Assembly (NCBI RefSeq): GCF_000275865.1
Contig: NZ_CM001555.1
Coordinates: forward strand, 1,700,967-1,764,966
Source: Methanofollis liminatans DSM 4140
GTDB lineage: Archaea > Halobacteriota > Methanomicrobia > Methanomicrobiales > Methanofollaceae
Direction: 5' to 3'
DNA: 64,000 nucleotides
The notes under the pieces are model-generated. The model was not told the DNA's origin. It made no database searches and worked only from the letters and a program-made list of their open reading frames with translations. Within the stretch, counting starts at the first letter, position 1; each line of letters opens with the position of its first letter. Below, piece after piece: positions 40,712 through 50,040 of the stretch. The translations under genes were made by a program, and so were the position numbers.

Positions 40712-41326
40712 TTATTTTCTGGTTATTTTTACCACGTTTTGATACCCGGTACCGTGACAGTGTCTGCATGGGTCGGGCAATGGCAGTATGCTATCGGGAT
40801 CCTTGCCGCTGCCCTTGCACACGGTGCATTTCTCTGGAGGATAATAGACCTGTACAGTCCCTTCCCCATGACAGGACGGACATCCCTGAAACAATGATAA
40901 TGCCCCACGGCCTCCGCAGTAAGAACAATCGACACTAACTATCTTTTGTTTAACGGGCTTTTTCGATGTTTTTGATGTCCCAGCGTCATTTTTCTTGTTC
41001 ATCTTTGCTTTGTAGTTTGCAATTTTCGTACCGACATCGCCATGTATTGTACCATGACAGGTTTTGCACATCAAGGTTAAATTTTGAGTGCGTGTATCCT
41101 CAGGATCCCCATTAATATGGTGGATATCGAATCCGTGAGGATTTTCCGCATATAATAAGCCACATTCTAAGACACATTTGCCCCCGCATTTTTGAATGAC
41201 AGTTTTTCCTTGCGCACTATCAACCTTTACTCGGTCTTTTTTTCTTTCTCCAGAATCTAAACGCTTCAACTCTTCTTTGTAGAGCCTATCGACAAAATAA
41301 TCTCGGTTCAATATTTTATCAGCCAT
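40712..41326 (-). CDS. HNH-type protein with a C-terminal DnaJ-like zinc-finger region
   Basis: 204 residues from ATG 41326. Residues about 45-105 show an HNH-nuclease-like zinc module: KCGGKCVLECGLLY, DIHHINGDPEDTRTQNLTLM, CKTCHGTIHGD (HH/N/H with two cysteine pairs). After a Lys-rich linker, residues about 135-200 hold four CxxCxGxG-type motifs (CSYCGGRG, CPSCHGEG, CTVCKGSG, CRHCHGTG), the full DnaJ zinc-finger layout. Its DNA is AT-rich relative to both flanks, and a TATA-like region 20-30 bases upstream implies leaderless mRNA. Possible DNA-binding defence or nuclease protein (inference). No partner gene. Likely acquired. Confidence 0.75.
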   Translation of the reverse strand: MADKILNRDYFVDRLYKEELKRLDSGERKKDRVKVDSAQGKTVIQKCGGKCVLECGLLYAENPHGFDIHHINGDPEDTRTQNLTLMCKTCHGTIHGDVGTKIANYKAKMNKKNDAGTSKTSKKPVKQKIVSVDCSYCGGRGALSLFQGCPSCHGEGTVQVYYPPEKCTVCKGSGKDPDSILPLPDPCRHCHGTGYQNVVKITRK

Positions 41327-41554
41327 TAATTGCAATTTAGGAGTATAATATATATTATTTTTTAATTTATCATGCTCATCAAAAAAATCAGTATTTCAAT
41401 CTCAAAAACTCACGATCAGACACCAAGTCATTTCTTCTTCGAAAATATCACACACGGCTTGATAATGCCAACGATTCATAAAAAAAAGCAGTGACCCCTC
41501 CCTATCCGAAACCCCCATCTTCTTTCAGGCACAGACACTCCTGCAGGAGAGACC

Positions 41555-42721
41555 ATGCCAGAAGACCGGATCAGATACTTCGACCACTCGGCCACGACCC
41601 CCACCCACCCCGACGTCGTGGCGGCGATGCTCCCGTACTTCACCGACCATTTCGGCAACCCCTCCTCGCTCTACGGCATCGCCGAAGAGTCGAGGGCGGC
41701 AATCGCGCGAGCGCGTTCACAGGTCGCCGCAGCGATCGGCGCAAGCCCCGAGGAGATCTTCTTCACCGCCGGGGGGACAGAGTCAGACAACTGGGCGATC
41801 AAGGGGATCGCCCATGCGCACCGCGACCGGGGCGACCACATCATCACGACGGCGATCGAGCACCACGCCGTCCTCCACACCTGCGCCTTCCTGGAAGAGC
41901 AGGGCTTCTCGGTCACCTACCTCCCGGTCGACCGGGAGGGGCGGGTCGATCCGGCGGCCGTGCAGGATGCGATCACCGACCGCACCATTCTGGTCACGGT
42001 GATGACCGCCAACAACGAGGTCGGGACCGTCCAGCCGATCCGCGAGATCGGCGCCGTCGCCCGCGAGCACGGCGTCCCCTTCCACACCGACGCCGTCCAG
42101 GCGATCGGCAACCTCGAACTCGACGTCGATGAGGACAACATCGACCTCCTCTCCCTCTCGGGCCACAAGTTCTACGGCCCCAAGGGCATCGGCGCCCTCT
42201 ACATCAGGAACGGAACAAAAATCGCAAACTTCATCCACGGCGGCGGGCAGGAGCGGGGCAGGCGCGCCGGCACCGAGAACCTTCCCGGCGTCGTCGGCCT
42301 CGGGGCGGCGATCGAACGGGCGTGCACCGACATCCCGGCCCACGGGGCGCGGCTTGCCGGGCTGCGCGACCGCCTCCTCGCCGGCATCATGGAGGCGATC
42401 CCCGACGTCACCCTCAACGGCCACCCCACCGAGCGCCTGCCCAGCAACATCAACGTCTCCTTCGACGGCATCGACGGCGAGGCCCTGCTCACCCTCCTCG
42501 CCATGAAGGGCGTCTGCGCCTCAACGGGGAGCGCCTGCTCCTCGGGGTCTGAATCGCCCTCGCACGTCCTCCTCGCCCTCGGCGTCCCGCCGCAGCGCGC
42601 CCGCGCCTCCCTCCGCCTCACCCTCGGGGATCTCACCGCAGGAGAAGACGTCGACTATCTCCTCGCCCTCCTCCCCGACGCCGTCAAAAAACTCAGGAGA
42701 CTCTCGGGCGCCGGTGCCTGA
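41555..42721 (+). CDS. nifS: Cysteine desulfurase
   Basis: 388 residues of class V aminotransferase fold. Pyridoxal-binding Lys in SLSGHKFYGPKG (about 204), AIEHHAVLH with the PLP-ring His, and the persulfide Cys in STGSACSSGSESPSH (about 328). It moves sulfur from cysteine to the scaffold protein encoded next. NifS versus IscS cannot be settled; the short active-site loop resembles NifS/IscS group I. Upstream 200 bases are AT-rich with TATA-like TTATATATT near 41350 for the divergent gene. Confidence 0.92.
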   Translation: MPEDRIRYFDHSATTPTHPDVVAAMLPYFTDHFGNPSSLYGIAEESRAAIARARSQVAAAIGASPEEIFFTAGGTESDNWAIKGIAHAHRDRGDHIITTAIEHHAVLHTCAFLEEQGFSVTYLPVDREGRVDPAAVQDAITDRTILVTVMTANNEVGTVQPIREIGAVAREHGVPFHTDAVQAIGNLELDVDEDNIDLLSLSGHKFYGPKGIGALYIRNGTKIANFIHGGGQERGRRAGTENLPGVVGLGAAIERACTDIPAHGARLAGLRDRLLAGIMEAIPDVTLNGHPTERLPSNINVSFDGIDGEALLTLLAMKGVCASTGSACSSGSESPSHVLLALGVPPQRARASLRLTLGDLTAGEDVDYLLALLPDAVKKLRRLSGAGA

Positions 42722-42762
42722 TCGAGAAAGGTTTAGACGAGGGGCGCCAAAGAGAGATCAGC

Positions 42763-43146
42763 ATGCAGTTCACAGAGAAAGTCATGGACCACTTCGAAAA
42801 CCCGCGCAACGTCGGGGTGCTGGAGGACGCCGACGCCGTCGCCGAGGTGGGGAGCAAGGAGTGCGGGGACACGACCACCCTGTACCTGAAGATCCGGGAC
42901 AGCCGGATCGTGGACGTGCGGTTCAGGACCCTCGGCTGCGCCGCCGCCATCGCCTCGTCGAGCATGGCGACCGAACTGATCCGGGGAAAGACCCTCGAAG
43001 AGGCATGGGCGCTCACCAACACCGACGTCGTTGAGGCGCTCGGCGGCCTCCCGGAGCCGAAGATCCACTGCTCGGTCCTGGCCGAAGGGGCGATCAGGGA
43101 AGCGATCAACAATTACCGGCGTTCGCAGGGGCTCGACCCCTGGTAA
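42763..43146 (+). CDS. iscU: Iron-sulfur cluster scaffold protein (IscU/NifU-N type)
   Basis: 127 residues with the three scaffold cysteines in GSKECGDTTTLY, TLGCAAAIASSS and KIHCSVLAEGAI, plus the Asp in CGD. It receives iron and sulfur from the adjacent desulfurase and assembles 2Fe-2S/4Fe-4S clusters. Forty-one bases separate it from nifS; probable operon. A short single-domain form, as in many methanogens. A plus-strand T6 tract (43155-43160) follows. Confidence 0.93.
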   Translation: MQFTEKVMDHFENPRNVGVLEDADAVAEVGSKECGDTTTLYLKIRDSRIVDVRFRTLGCAAAIASSSMATELIRGKTLEEAWALTNTDVVEALGGLPEPKIHCSVLAEGAIREAINNYRRSQGLDPW

Positions 43147-43182
43147 CGCCCAAAAATCTTTTTTCTCAGGATAAAAAGGATT

Positions 43183-43836
43183 TTAGACCTCGACGCTCTC
43201 GCCCGGCGCCAGGAGGATCACGCGGATATCGGCGGTCCGTTCGAGCGCCTCCTTAAAAGCAGAGAGGTCCTGCTCGATCGCCGGGAAGGTGTTGTAGTGC
43301 ATCGGGATCACGGTCCCGGCCCCGACGAACTCCGCCGCCATCATCGCCTCGGCCGGCCCCATCGTGAAGCGCCCTCCCACCGGCAGGATGGCAACGTCGG
43401 GGTGGTAGAGCGCCCCGATCAACTTCATATCGGAGAAAAGCGCCGTGTCGCCGGCATGGTAGACGGCGGTGCCGTCCATCCTGATCACATACCCGGTGGC
43501 CACGCCCCCATAATACCCGCCGCCCGCGCACTCAAGCCATGAGGAGTGGAGGGCCGGCGTCATCGTGAACGAGACCCCGGCGACCTCGATCGTCCCGCCG
43601 ATGTTCATCGGCTCAGCCGGAACGCCGCGTGCAGCCAGGTACTTTGCAATCTCGTTCACCGCCACGGTGGGCTTCTGGAAGCGCACGGCCTCGCCGAGAT
43701 GATCGGCGTGGCCGTGGGTGACCGCAACGATATCGGGGTCCGCCTCGATCCCGCCCTCAGGCACAAAGGGATCGATCAGCACGGTCCTGCTGCCCTCGAG
43801 GAGAAAACATGCATGTCCAAGCCATCGGATCTTCAT
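43183..43836 (-). CDS. UPF0173 metal-dependent hydrolase (metallo-beta-lactamase fold)
   Basis: 217 residues, starting MKIRWLGHACFLLEG. THGHADHLG is the HxHxDH zinc motif, VYHAGDTALF the next ligand block and IPMHYNTFP the last. Family members are hydrolases of unknown substrate found widely in archaea. Single gene, convergent with iscU. Confidence 0.88.
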   Translation of the reverse strand: MKIRWLGHACFLLEGSRTVLIDPFVPEGGIEADPDIVAVTHGHADHLGEAVRFQKPTVAVNEIAKYLAARGVPAEPMNIGGTIEVAGVSFTMTPALHSSWLECAGGGYYGGVATGYVIRMDGTAVYHAGDTALFSDMKLIGALYHPDVAILPVGGRFTMGPAEAMMAAEFVGAGTVIPMHYNTFPAIEQDLSAFKEALERTADIRVILLAPGESVEV

Positions 43837-43889
43837 GCCAACCCGTTCTGCACGCAGGGTTAAAAAAGGGGGGTGTGCACCCGAAGGGA

Positions 43890-44498
43890 TCAGGTGACGT
43901 CGATCATCTCGGCCTCGGTATTGTCGATCGCTTCCGAGAGCCCGTCGTTTATAACACCGCGCGTCATCTGCTCGGTGAGGTCGCGGTCCTCGAGCACGTC
44001 CTTGATCCGCTCGAGATAGGGGTCGAGCGTGGCGTCCTCGTCCATTGCGATCACATGGCGATATTCACGCAGCGAGGACGAACTGATCCCCAGGATCTGC
44101 GAAACGTCGTTCATCGTCTTCCCGGAGTCGATCAGATCAGAGAGTTCACGCCGTTCAAAGGGCATGTCAAAATCTGAATCGCGGAAGAGTTTGATGCGCA
44201 CTCTCGCCCGCGCCACCGTCTTGGCCAGTTTCTCGTTGCCGAGTTCACGGGCGATCTCGGTGTCATTTTTTCCTTCGTTGAAGGATATGACAAGGGTGGC
44301 AAGCTGGCGGGGCGAGAGCTTCGTCTGGAAGAAACCCTGATCGAGGATCTCGCGCATAATGAGAGCGACTTCCCGTTCGACCGCGTCCCGGTCCCTGAGA
44401 CTTCCATGGATCTTCTTCATCGGCTCGACAATCTCGGTCTTGCTCGTGAGATCCTGGAAGAGTGCGAGGAGTTCCTTCTTTCTCTTGTCTGCAGGCAT
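43890..44498 (-). CDS. Helix-turn-helix protein resembling conditioned medium-induced protein 4
   Basis: 202 residues, helical. SPRQLATLVISFNEGKNDTEIARELG is a sigma-region-4-like HTH, and a second MNDVSQILGISSSSLREYRH follows, so two DNA-binding units may exist. This pattern resembles the Cmi4 group of haloarchaea/methanogens; a transcription-linked role is plausible. Own promoter: minus-strand TTAAATATAATAAGG near 44540. I am moderately sure of the family name, sure that it is a conserved HTH protein. Confidence 0.6.
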   Translation of the reverse strand: MPADKRKKELLALFQDLTSKTEIVEPMKKIHGSLRDRDAVEREVALIMREILDQGFFQTKLSPRQLATLVISFNEGKNDTEIARELGNEKLAKTVARARVRIKLFRDSDFDMPFERRELSDLIDSGKTMNDVSQILGISSSSLREYRHVIAMDEDATLDPYLERIKDVLEDRDLTEQMTRGVINDGLSEAIDNTEAEMIDVT

Positions 44499-44624
44499 GA
44501 CATTACCACACTAGGTCTGAAATACAATACGCCTTATTATATTTAAAAATTCTCAATATGGCCTGGGCACAAGGGGCGAGGGCATTTTCCATCTTCACGC
44601 ACAATATAATTATATGACGGAAAA

Positions 44625-44760
44625 AGAATTTTAAAACAAAAAAGAAACTTTTAATAACCTGAAATAGATTTCATTGGATTTCCGGTGATGGGAGGGAAGA
44701 AGAGAATGAACTGCAGGGCAGATCCGGGAAATTGTCGCCCTGCGCAATCATATCGACGGC
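44625..44760 (-). ncRNA. Possible small RNA between the HTH gene and glyS
   Basis: On the minus strand a TATA-like AATTATATACAAA (about 44770-44783) precedes a segment with a perfect 7-bp inverted repeat (GCAGGGC 44713-44719 with GCCCTGC 44737-44743) and ends in T-rich runs (44630-44655). No coding potential. Promoter plus hairpin plus T-tract suggests an independent transcript of about 120 bases. Not a recognised family. Confidence 0.35.
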
Positions 44761-44930
44761 ACAATACACTTATTTGTATATAATTATTTGCATAATAAAT
44801 GCCGCCGTCCCTCGATCCATTGCACCCTGCACCAACCACTCTCCGACGTCCGGAGAGAAGACGCGGCTTTTTTGAAAAAAAGTCGCCTTTTTAATCTTCA
44901 AGTTAAAATAGAATACAGGGATTGATCGCA

Positions 44931-46652
44931 GTGAGTGACACGTACGATAAAGTCATAGAACTTGCGAAGCGCCGCGGTTTTGTGTGGCCTTCAGCCGAGG
45001 TCTATGGCGCTGTTGCAGGGTTCATCGACTACGGCCCCCTCGGGGCAATGATGAAGCGGCGGGTCGAAGAGATCTGGCGGCACTACTATGTCATCAGAGA
45101 GGGTTACTACGAGATCGAGTGTCCGACCGTCGGAACAGAGTCCATCTATATCGCATCAGGGCATGTGAAAGGGTTCGCCGACAAAATGTGCGAGTGCCCC
45201 CACTGCCACGAATATTTCAGGGCCGACCACCTGGCCGAGGCCTGCGGGATCGCGAGCGCCTCCCACCTCACCAGAGAGGAACTTGCGGCGGCGATTGAAG
45301 AGGTGGCATGTCCCGGGTGCGGCGAGGTCTTCGGCAAGACCGAAGTCTTCGACTTCAACCTGATGTTCCAGACCACGATCGGCCCGGGCTCACAGCGGAA
45401 GGGATATCTCCGCCCTGAGACCGCACAGGGTATCTTCACCGACTTTTCCCGTCTCTCCCGCTTCTACCGGATGAAACTGCCCTTCGGGGCCGTCCAGATC
45501 GGCAAATCCTACCGGAACGAGATCTCACCCAGGCAGGGGATGATCCGCCTGCGCGAGTTCACCCAGGCCGAGGCCGAGATCTTCGTCAACCCGGAGAGCA
45601 AGCGCCACCCGAACTTCGGGCGCTATGCCGACTACGCGGTCGATCTCTGGGGGATCGAGCAGCAGCAGCAGAACACCGACCCGGTCAGCAAGACGATGCG
45701 CGAGGCCGTGGACGAGGGGATCATCGCCAACGAATATATCGCCTATTACCTCGCCCTCACCCACGACCTCCTCACCTCCATCGGGATCGACAGAAACCGC
45801 CTGCGGTTCAGGCAGCACCTCCCTGACGAGCGGGCGCACTACGCCATCGACTGCTGGGACGCCGAGGTCAGGTCTGAGCGCTTCGGCTGGGTCGAGACCG
45901 TCGGCATCGCCGACCGGACCGATTACGACCTCCGCGCCCATTCCGGCGAGAGCGGCGACACCATGACCGTCTTCGTCCCCTTCGACGAGGCGAGAACCGA
46001 GAAGAGAAAGAGGATCGTCGCCGACATGGGCGTGCTCGGCCCGAAGTACCGGGGGAAGGCGAAGAAAATCGCCGACGCCCTGGCCGAGACCTCGCCAGGC
46101 CCTGACGGCGCCGAGGTCACCGTCGACGGCGAGACATTCTTCATCCCCGGAGACCTCTACACCGTCCACGAGGAGGAGGTGGAGGTCAGGGGTGCCGAGG
46201 TGATGCCCCACGTGATCGAACCCTCGTACGGGATCGACCGGATGATATACGGCGTCCTCGAACACTCCTATGACGAGGAGATCGTGGAGGGCGAGGAGCG
46301 GCGGGTGCTCCGCCTCCCCGCCTGCATCGCCCCGGTGCAGGTCGCCGTCTTCCCGCTCGTGAACAAGGACGGCCTCGAGGAGATCGCACGGACGATCACC
46401 TCCGATCTGCAGGATGCCCGGATACTTGCCGACTACGACGACAACGGCGCCATCGGCCGCCGGTACCGGCGACAGGACGAGGTCGGAACGCCGTTCGCCG
46501 TGACCGTCGACTACGAGACGAAGGAGACGGGCACGGTCACCCTCAGGGACCGGGACTCCATGGAGCAGGTGCGCATCCCTGCAGGCGATCTCGTTGCAAC
46601 CATCGGGTCCCTCATCAGGTGCCGCACCGCCTTTGCAGACCTGAAACAATGA
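44931..46652 (+). CDS. glyS: Glycyl-tRNA synthetase
   Basis: 573 residues, class II synthetase. GAVAGFIDYGPLGAMMKRRV (motif 1 region), FRNEISPRQGM-like SYRNEISPRQGMIRLREF (motif 2) and VMPHVIEPSYGIDRMIYG (motif 3) are clear; a zinc module CECPHCHEYF...CPGCGEVFG is inserted after motif 1. The C-terminal anticodon domain starts about residue 460. Start taken as GTG 44931 (MSDTYDKVIELAKRR), though a TTG at 44922 is also in frame. Stop overlaps the start of hef (ATGA), so they form an operon. Confidence 0.94.
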   Translation: MSDTYDKVIELAKRRGFVWPSAEVYGAVAGFIDYGPLGAMMKRRVEEIWRHYYVIREGYYEIECPTVGTESIYIASGHVKGFADKMCECPHCHEYFRADHLAEACGIASASHLTREELAAAIEEVACPGCGEVFGKTEVFDFNLMFQTTIGPGSQRKGYLRPETAQGIFTDFSRLSRFYRMKLPFGAVQIGKSYRNEISPRQGMIRLREFTQAEAEIFVNPESKRHPNFGRYADYAVDLWGIEQQQQNTDPVSKTMREAVDEGIIANEYIAYYLALTHDLLTSIGIDRNRLRFRQHLPDERAHYAIDCWDAEVRSERFGWVETVGIADRTDYDLRAHSGESGDTMTVFVPFDEARTEKRKRIVADMGVLGPKYRGKAKKIADALAETSPGPDGAEVTVDGETFFIPGDLYTVHEEEVEVRGAEVMPHVIEPSYGIDRMIYGVLEHSYDEEIVEGEERRVLRLPACIAPVQVAVFPLVNKDGLEEIARTITSDLQDARILADYDDNGAIGRRYRRQDEVGTPFAVTVDYETKETGTVTLRDRDSMEQVRIPAGDLVATIGSLIRCRTAFADLKQ

Positions 46653-48865
46653 GCCACATCAGCCACCCCCTCATCAGGGCAGAAAGCCTTGATGAGCGGC
46701 GGTACCAGCTCGCGATCGCCCTGCAGGCGCTCGACCGCCACACCATGGTGGTCCTCCCCACCGGCCTCGGCAAGACCGCCGTCGCCCTGATCACGGCTGC
46801 GTCGAGACTGTACCGCGAGGGTGGGCGGCTGCTTGTCCTCGCCCCCACTAAGCCCCTCGTCGAGCAGCACCTCCGCTATTTTTCCGAACGCCTCGCCCTC
46901 CCTGATGAAGGGACATGCGCCATCTTCACCGGCGACACCGGCCCGGACGAGAGAACGGCCATGTGGGAAGGGGCGAGGGCGATCTTCGCGACGCCGCAGG
47001 TGATCAAAAACGACCTGATCGCCGGGCGCTACACCCTCGCCGACGTCACCCTGATGGTGGTGGACGAGTGCCACCGGGCCGTCGGCAACTACGCCTACGT
47101 CTTTCTCGCCCGACGCTACCACCAGACCGCGGACAAACCCCTGCTCCTTGCGATGACCGCATCGCCGGGCGGGGACCACGGCAAGGTGGAAGAGGTGATG
47201 GCGAACCTCGGGATCGAGGGGGTCGAGACAAGGACCGAGTCAGACCCGGACGTCATACCGTACGTCCATGAGCGCGAGGTCGAGCACCGCCAGGTGGACC
47301 TCCCCGAAGACCTCGCCCTCGCCGTCGGCGACATCAATATCCTCATCGACTCCCGGCTTGCGGCACTGAAACGGGCCGGGTTCTTCGCGCCTGACCGGAG
47401 CAAACTCTCGATGAAGGCGCTCAATAAGATCAACGCCGAGATCCAGGGGCGGATCGCACAGCGGGACACCGCCGCCTTTACGGCAGCATCGATCTATGCC
47501 GAACTGATGAAACTCCGCCACGCCGTCTCCCTTGCCGAATCGCAGGGGAGCCGCGTGCTTGCCGGCTACCTCGAAAAACTCTCAAAGGAAGGGCAGTCAG
47601 CGACCGGGACGAAGGCAAGCCAGCGGCTTGCAGGCGACCCGGTCTTCCAGCGCCTCTGCCAGCGATCGGCGTCCTGGCAGGGCGAACTCCACCCGAAGGT
47701 CGGCCTCACCGTCGCGCTGGTGAAAGAGCAGGTGGCGCTCCACCCGGAAAGCCGGACGATCGTCTTTGCGACCTTCAGGGACACCGTCGCTCTCCTTGTC
47801 GAGGCCCTGCGCGAGGCCGGGATCGGCGCCGAACGCTTTGTGGGCCAGGCGTCGCGCGACGCCGAGAAAGGGCTCTCGCAGAAGAAGCAGATCGACGTCC
47901 TCCGCCGGTTCAGGGAGGGCGAGTTCCCGGTGATCGTCGCCACCTCGGTCGGGGAGGAAGGGCTCGACGTCCCGTCCACCGACCTTGTCGTTTTCTACGA
48001 GGCGGTCCCCTCTGAGATCAGGAGTATCCAGCGCAAAGGGAGGACAGGGCGGAGCGGCACCGGCCGGATCGTCGTCTTCACGACGAAAGGCACCGCCGAC
48101 GAGGTCTACCGCTACGTGAGCCAGCAGCGCGAGCGCTCGATGCAGAAAGGGATCAGGGCGCTCGGGGGCGGCAGCACAGGAAAGGGGCAGACAAACTTCG
48201 GATCCTTTGTCGCCGCCGAGCCCGAAGGCCCGTCGATCACGGTCGACGACCGGGAGACCTCCTCGCGCGTTGCCGAGGTGCTCTCCGACCTCGGACTGCA
48301 CATCGCCCTCACCCGCCTCGAGGTCGGGGACTACGCCGTCGGGGACCGCATCGTTGTCGAACGCAAGACCGTGCAGGACTTCGCCGACACGCTGGTCGAC
48401 CGCGACCTCCTCGGGCAGGTGCGGGCCCTCGCCGCCGCGGCGCCGCGACCGGTGCTGATCGTGGAGGGCGACGGCGACCTCTACGCCGCGCGGGACATCC
48501 ACCCCAATGCCATCAGGGGAGCCCTCGCCGCTATCACGGTGGACATGGGCGTCGCCGTGATCCGGACCAAGAGTGCGGAAGAGACTGCAGAGATGCTCGC
48601 CGTCCTCTGTCGACGTGAGGAGGGCGAACCTGGCGACCGCAGGGTGCAGACGAAGAAGACCTATACGACCGGGCAGGAGCAGCTGGAGAACATCGTCGCC
48701 TCGTTCCCCGAGATCGGCCTGAAAGGGGCACGGGCCCTCCTCGAACATTTCGGATCGGTGAAGGCCGTCGTCGAGGCTGAGAAGGACGACCTGACCGCGG
48801 TAAAAGGTGTGGGGAAAAAAACGGCTGATTCTATCTGGGAAACTGCACGCCGCCCCTACGGCTGA
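46649..48865 (+). CDS. hef: Hef helicase/flap endonuclease (XPF/FANCM-like)
   Basis: 738 residues. Superfamily 2 helicase: LPTGLGKTAV (Walker A), VVDECHRAV (motif II), MTASPGG (III), then the helicase C-half with TSVGEEGLDVPSTDLVV and QRKGRTGRSGTG (VI). The C-terminus is an ERCC4 nuclease with GD-x-ERK-x3-D (VERKTVQDFAD) followed by two helix-hairpin-helix motifs (GLKGARALLEHFGSVKAVVE). Hef opens and cuts stalled forks in euryarchaea. It overlaps glyS by four bases and meets the convergent zinc protein. Confidence 0.94.
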   Translation: MSHISHPLIRAESLDERRYQLAIALQALDRHTMVVLPTGLGKTAVALITAASRLYREGGRLLVLAPTKPLVEQHLRYFSERLALPDEGTCAIFTGDTGPDERTAMWEGARAIFATPQVIKNDLIAGRYTLADVTLMVVDECHRAVGNYAYVFLARRYHQTADKPLLLAMTASPGGDHGKVEEVMANLGIEGVETRTESDPDVIPYVHEREVEHRQVDLPEDLALAVGDINILIDSRLAALKRAGFFAPDRSKLSMKALNKINAEIQGRIAQRDTAAFTAASIYAELMKLRHAVSLAESQGSRVLAGYLEKLSKEGQSATGTKASQRLAGDPVFQRLCQRSASWQGELHPKVGLTVALVKEQVALHPESRTIVFATFRDTVALLVEALREAGIGAERFVGQASRDAEKGLSQKKQIDVLRRFREGEFPVIVATSVGEEGLDVPSTDLVVFYEAVPSEIRSIQRKGRTGRSGTGRIVVFTTKGTADEVYRYVSQQRERSMQKGIRALGGGSTGKGQTNFGSFVAAEPEGPSITVDDRETSSRVAEVLSDLGLHIALTRLEVGDYAVGDRIVVERKTVQDFADTLVDRDLLGQVRALAAAAPRPVLIVEGDGDLYAARDIHPNAIRGALAAITVDMGVAVIRTKSAEETAEMLAVLCRREEGEPGDRRVQTKKTYTTGQEQLENIVASFPEIGLKGARALLEHFGSVKAVVEAEKDDLTAVKGVGKKTADSIWETARRPYG

Positions 48866-49185
48866 CGCAGAAGCCTGAGCGCTTCGGCGCCTGCACGAAC
48901 GGCCTCCATCAGGGTGAGGCACCGCCGTTCGTCCCCTTCTTCCGCTATGCGCGCGCAGAGCGAGACGATCGCCGCCTCGATACCGGCACCGGCCTCGCCG
49001 ACAGGGGCGGCCGGCAGGAGAGGAAGTTCCGGGGCCGGGGCCTCTGGAGGAGCGCGCTTCTCGCCTCGCCCCTGTTCGGCACAGACAACGCAGAGCGTTT
49101 CGCCCTTGATCTCAAAGAGGGGCGAGCCGCAGACCTTACACTCCTTTGCGAGCATTTTCTCACCCTTCAGAAGGTGGTCAGCCAT
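48856..49185 (-). CDS. Sjogren's syndrome/scleroderma autoantigen 1 family protein
   Basis: 109 residues from ATG 49185 (MADHLLKGEKMLAKECKVCG), with GAGGATA upstream; an extended TTG frame to 49236 is less likely. The MLAKECKVCGSPLFEIKGETLCVVC block is the family zinc knuckle (quoted in parts: KVCGSPLFEIKGET, CVVC). A helical C-terminus follows an Ala/Pro linker. Function unclear; small and conserved in archaea. Converges on hef with a 10-base overlap and shares a short divergent promoter with the UPF0147 gene. Confidence 0.85.
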   Translation of the reverse strand: MADHLLKGEKMLAKECKVCGSPLFEIKGETLCVVCAEQGRGEKRAPPEAPAPELPLLPAAPVGEAGAGIEAAIVSLCARIAEEGDERRCLTLMEAVRAGAEALRLLRQP

Positions 49186-49236
49186 AATATCCTCGGGTTT
49201 TCTCTCGGTCAATGCCGTCACCTGCCGGTCGGACAA

Positions 49237-49285
49237 ATCAATCTATATAAGAATGGCAGGGACATAGTATAAAGGGTGATTATGA
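49237..49285. promoter_or_regulatory. Compact divergent promoter
   Basis: ATCTATATAAG at about 49241-49251 has a TATA box readable on both strands (TCTTATATAGATT on the minus strand). It lies between the autoantigen-like gene and UPF0147, whose starts are about 100 bases apart. Confidence 0.5.
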
Positions 49286-49549
49286 ATGGCCACTCCACAA
49301 GAAACAATAAACGTATGCATCCAGATGCTCCAGCATATATCCGACGATAACACGATTCCCCGCAACATCCGCAGAGTTGCCGACCAGACGAAGTCTCTTC
49401 TCACAAACGAACAGAAAAGCATCGGTCTGCGCGCCGCCGAAGCGATCTCCACCATCGACGAGATCAGCAACGATCCCAACATGCCGGTTCATGCCCGCAC
49501 CCGCATCTGGGAACTGGTCTCTCAGCTCGAGAGCATACCTCTCGATTAA
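49286..49549 (+). CDS. UPF0147 family protein
   Basis: 87 residues, full family length. The pattern [16 protein letters not shown] and [19 protein letters not shown] identifies it. All helical; role unknown, conserved across euryarchaea. GGGTGAT precedes the ATG. A T6 tract follows the stop (49557-49562). Confidence 0.9.
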   Translation: MATPQETINVCIQMLQHISDDNTIPRNIRRVADQTKSLLTNEQKSIGLRAAEAISTIDEISNDPNMPVHARTRIWELVSQLESIPLD

Positions 49550-49578
49550 CCGGATCTTTTTTCCGAGATACCATCTTT

Positions 49579-49995
49579 TTACGGCAGGACGGTGCAGACG
49601 ACCGTCCGCTCGCGCCGCGGCCTGACATCGAGTTCGAGGAGGACGACCTGCTGCCAGGTCCCGAGGACCGGGGCGCCGTCGCGCACCGGCACGCTCAGCG
49701 CCGGTCCGACAAGCGATGCCCGAACATGCGACCGCCCGTTGCCGTCCCCCCACCGGCGGTCGTGGGCATAGACCGCATCCTTCGGGGCGATACGTTCGAG
49801 CGCCTCGCGCAGGTCGTCGAGGACGCCGTCCTCGTACTCGATCGTCGTCAGGGCCGCCGTCGACCCGACGACAAAGAGGTTGCAGACACCCTTCTCGATC
49901 CCGCTCTTCCCGACGCACCGACGCACGGACGGCGTGAGATCGACGATCGCACCCTCGCCGCCGGTACTCACGGCGATCTCTTCCTGGTAGACCAT
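49579..49995 (-). CDS. YjbQ (UPF0047) family protein
   Basis: 138 residues with GVCNLFVVGSTAALTTIEYE, KDAVYAHDRRWGDGNGRSHVR and GTWQQVVLLELDVRPRRERT, which are the conserved blocks around the metal-binding His residues. Members have weak thiamine-phosphate-synthase-like activity in some bacteria; true role unknown. Preceding gene of the aquaporin unit runs the same way, 45 bases away. Confidence 0.9.
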   Translation of the reverse strand: MVYQEEIAVSTGGEGAIVDLTPSVRRCVGKSGIEKGVCNLFVVGSTAALTTIEYEDGVLDDLREALERIAPKDAVYAHDRRWGDGNGRSHVRASLVGPALSVPVRDGAPVLGTWQQVVLLELDVRPRRERTVVCTVLP

Positions 49996-50040
49996 GCGAG
50001 CATCATCGGCATCGCGGTAAAAAAGGGTGCCGGCCCGGCA

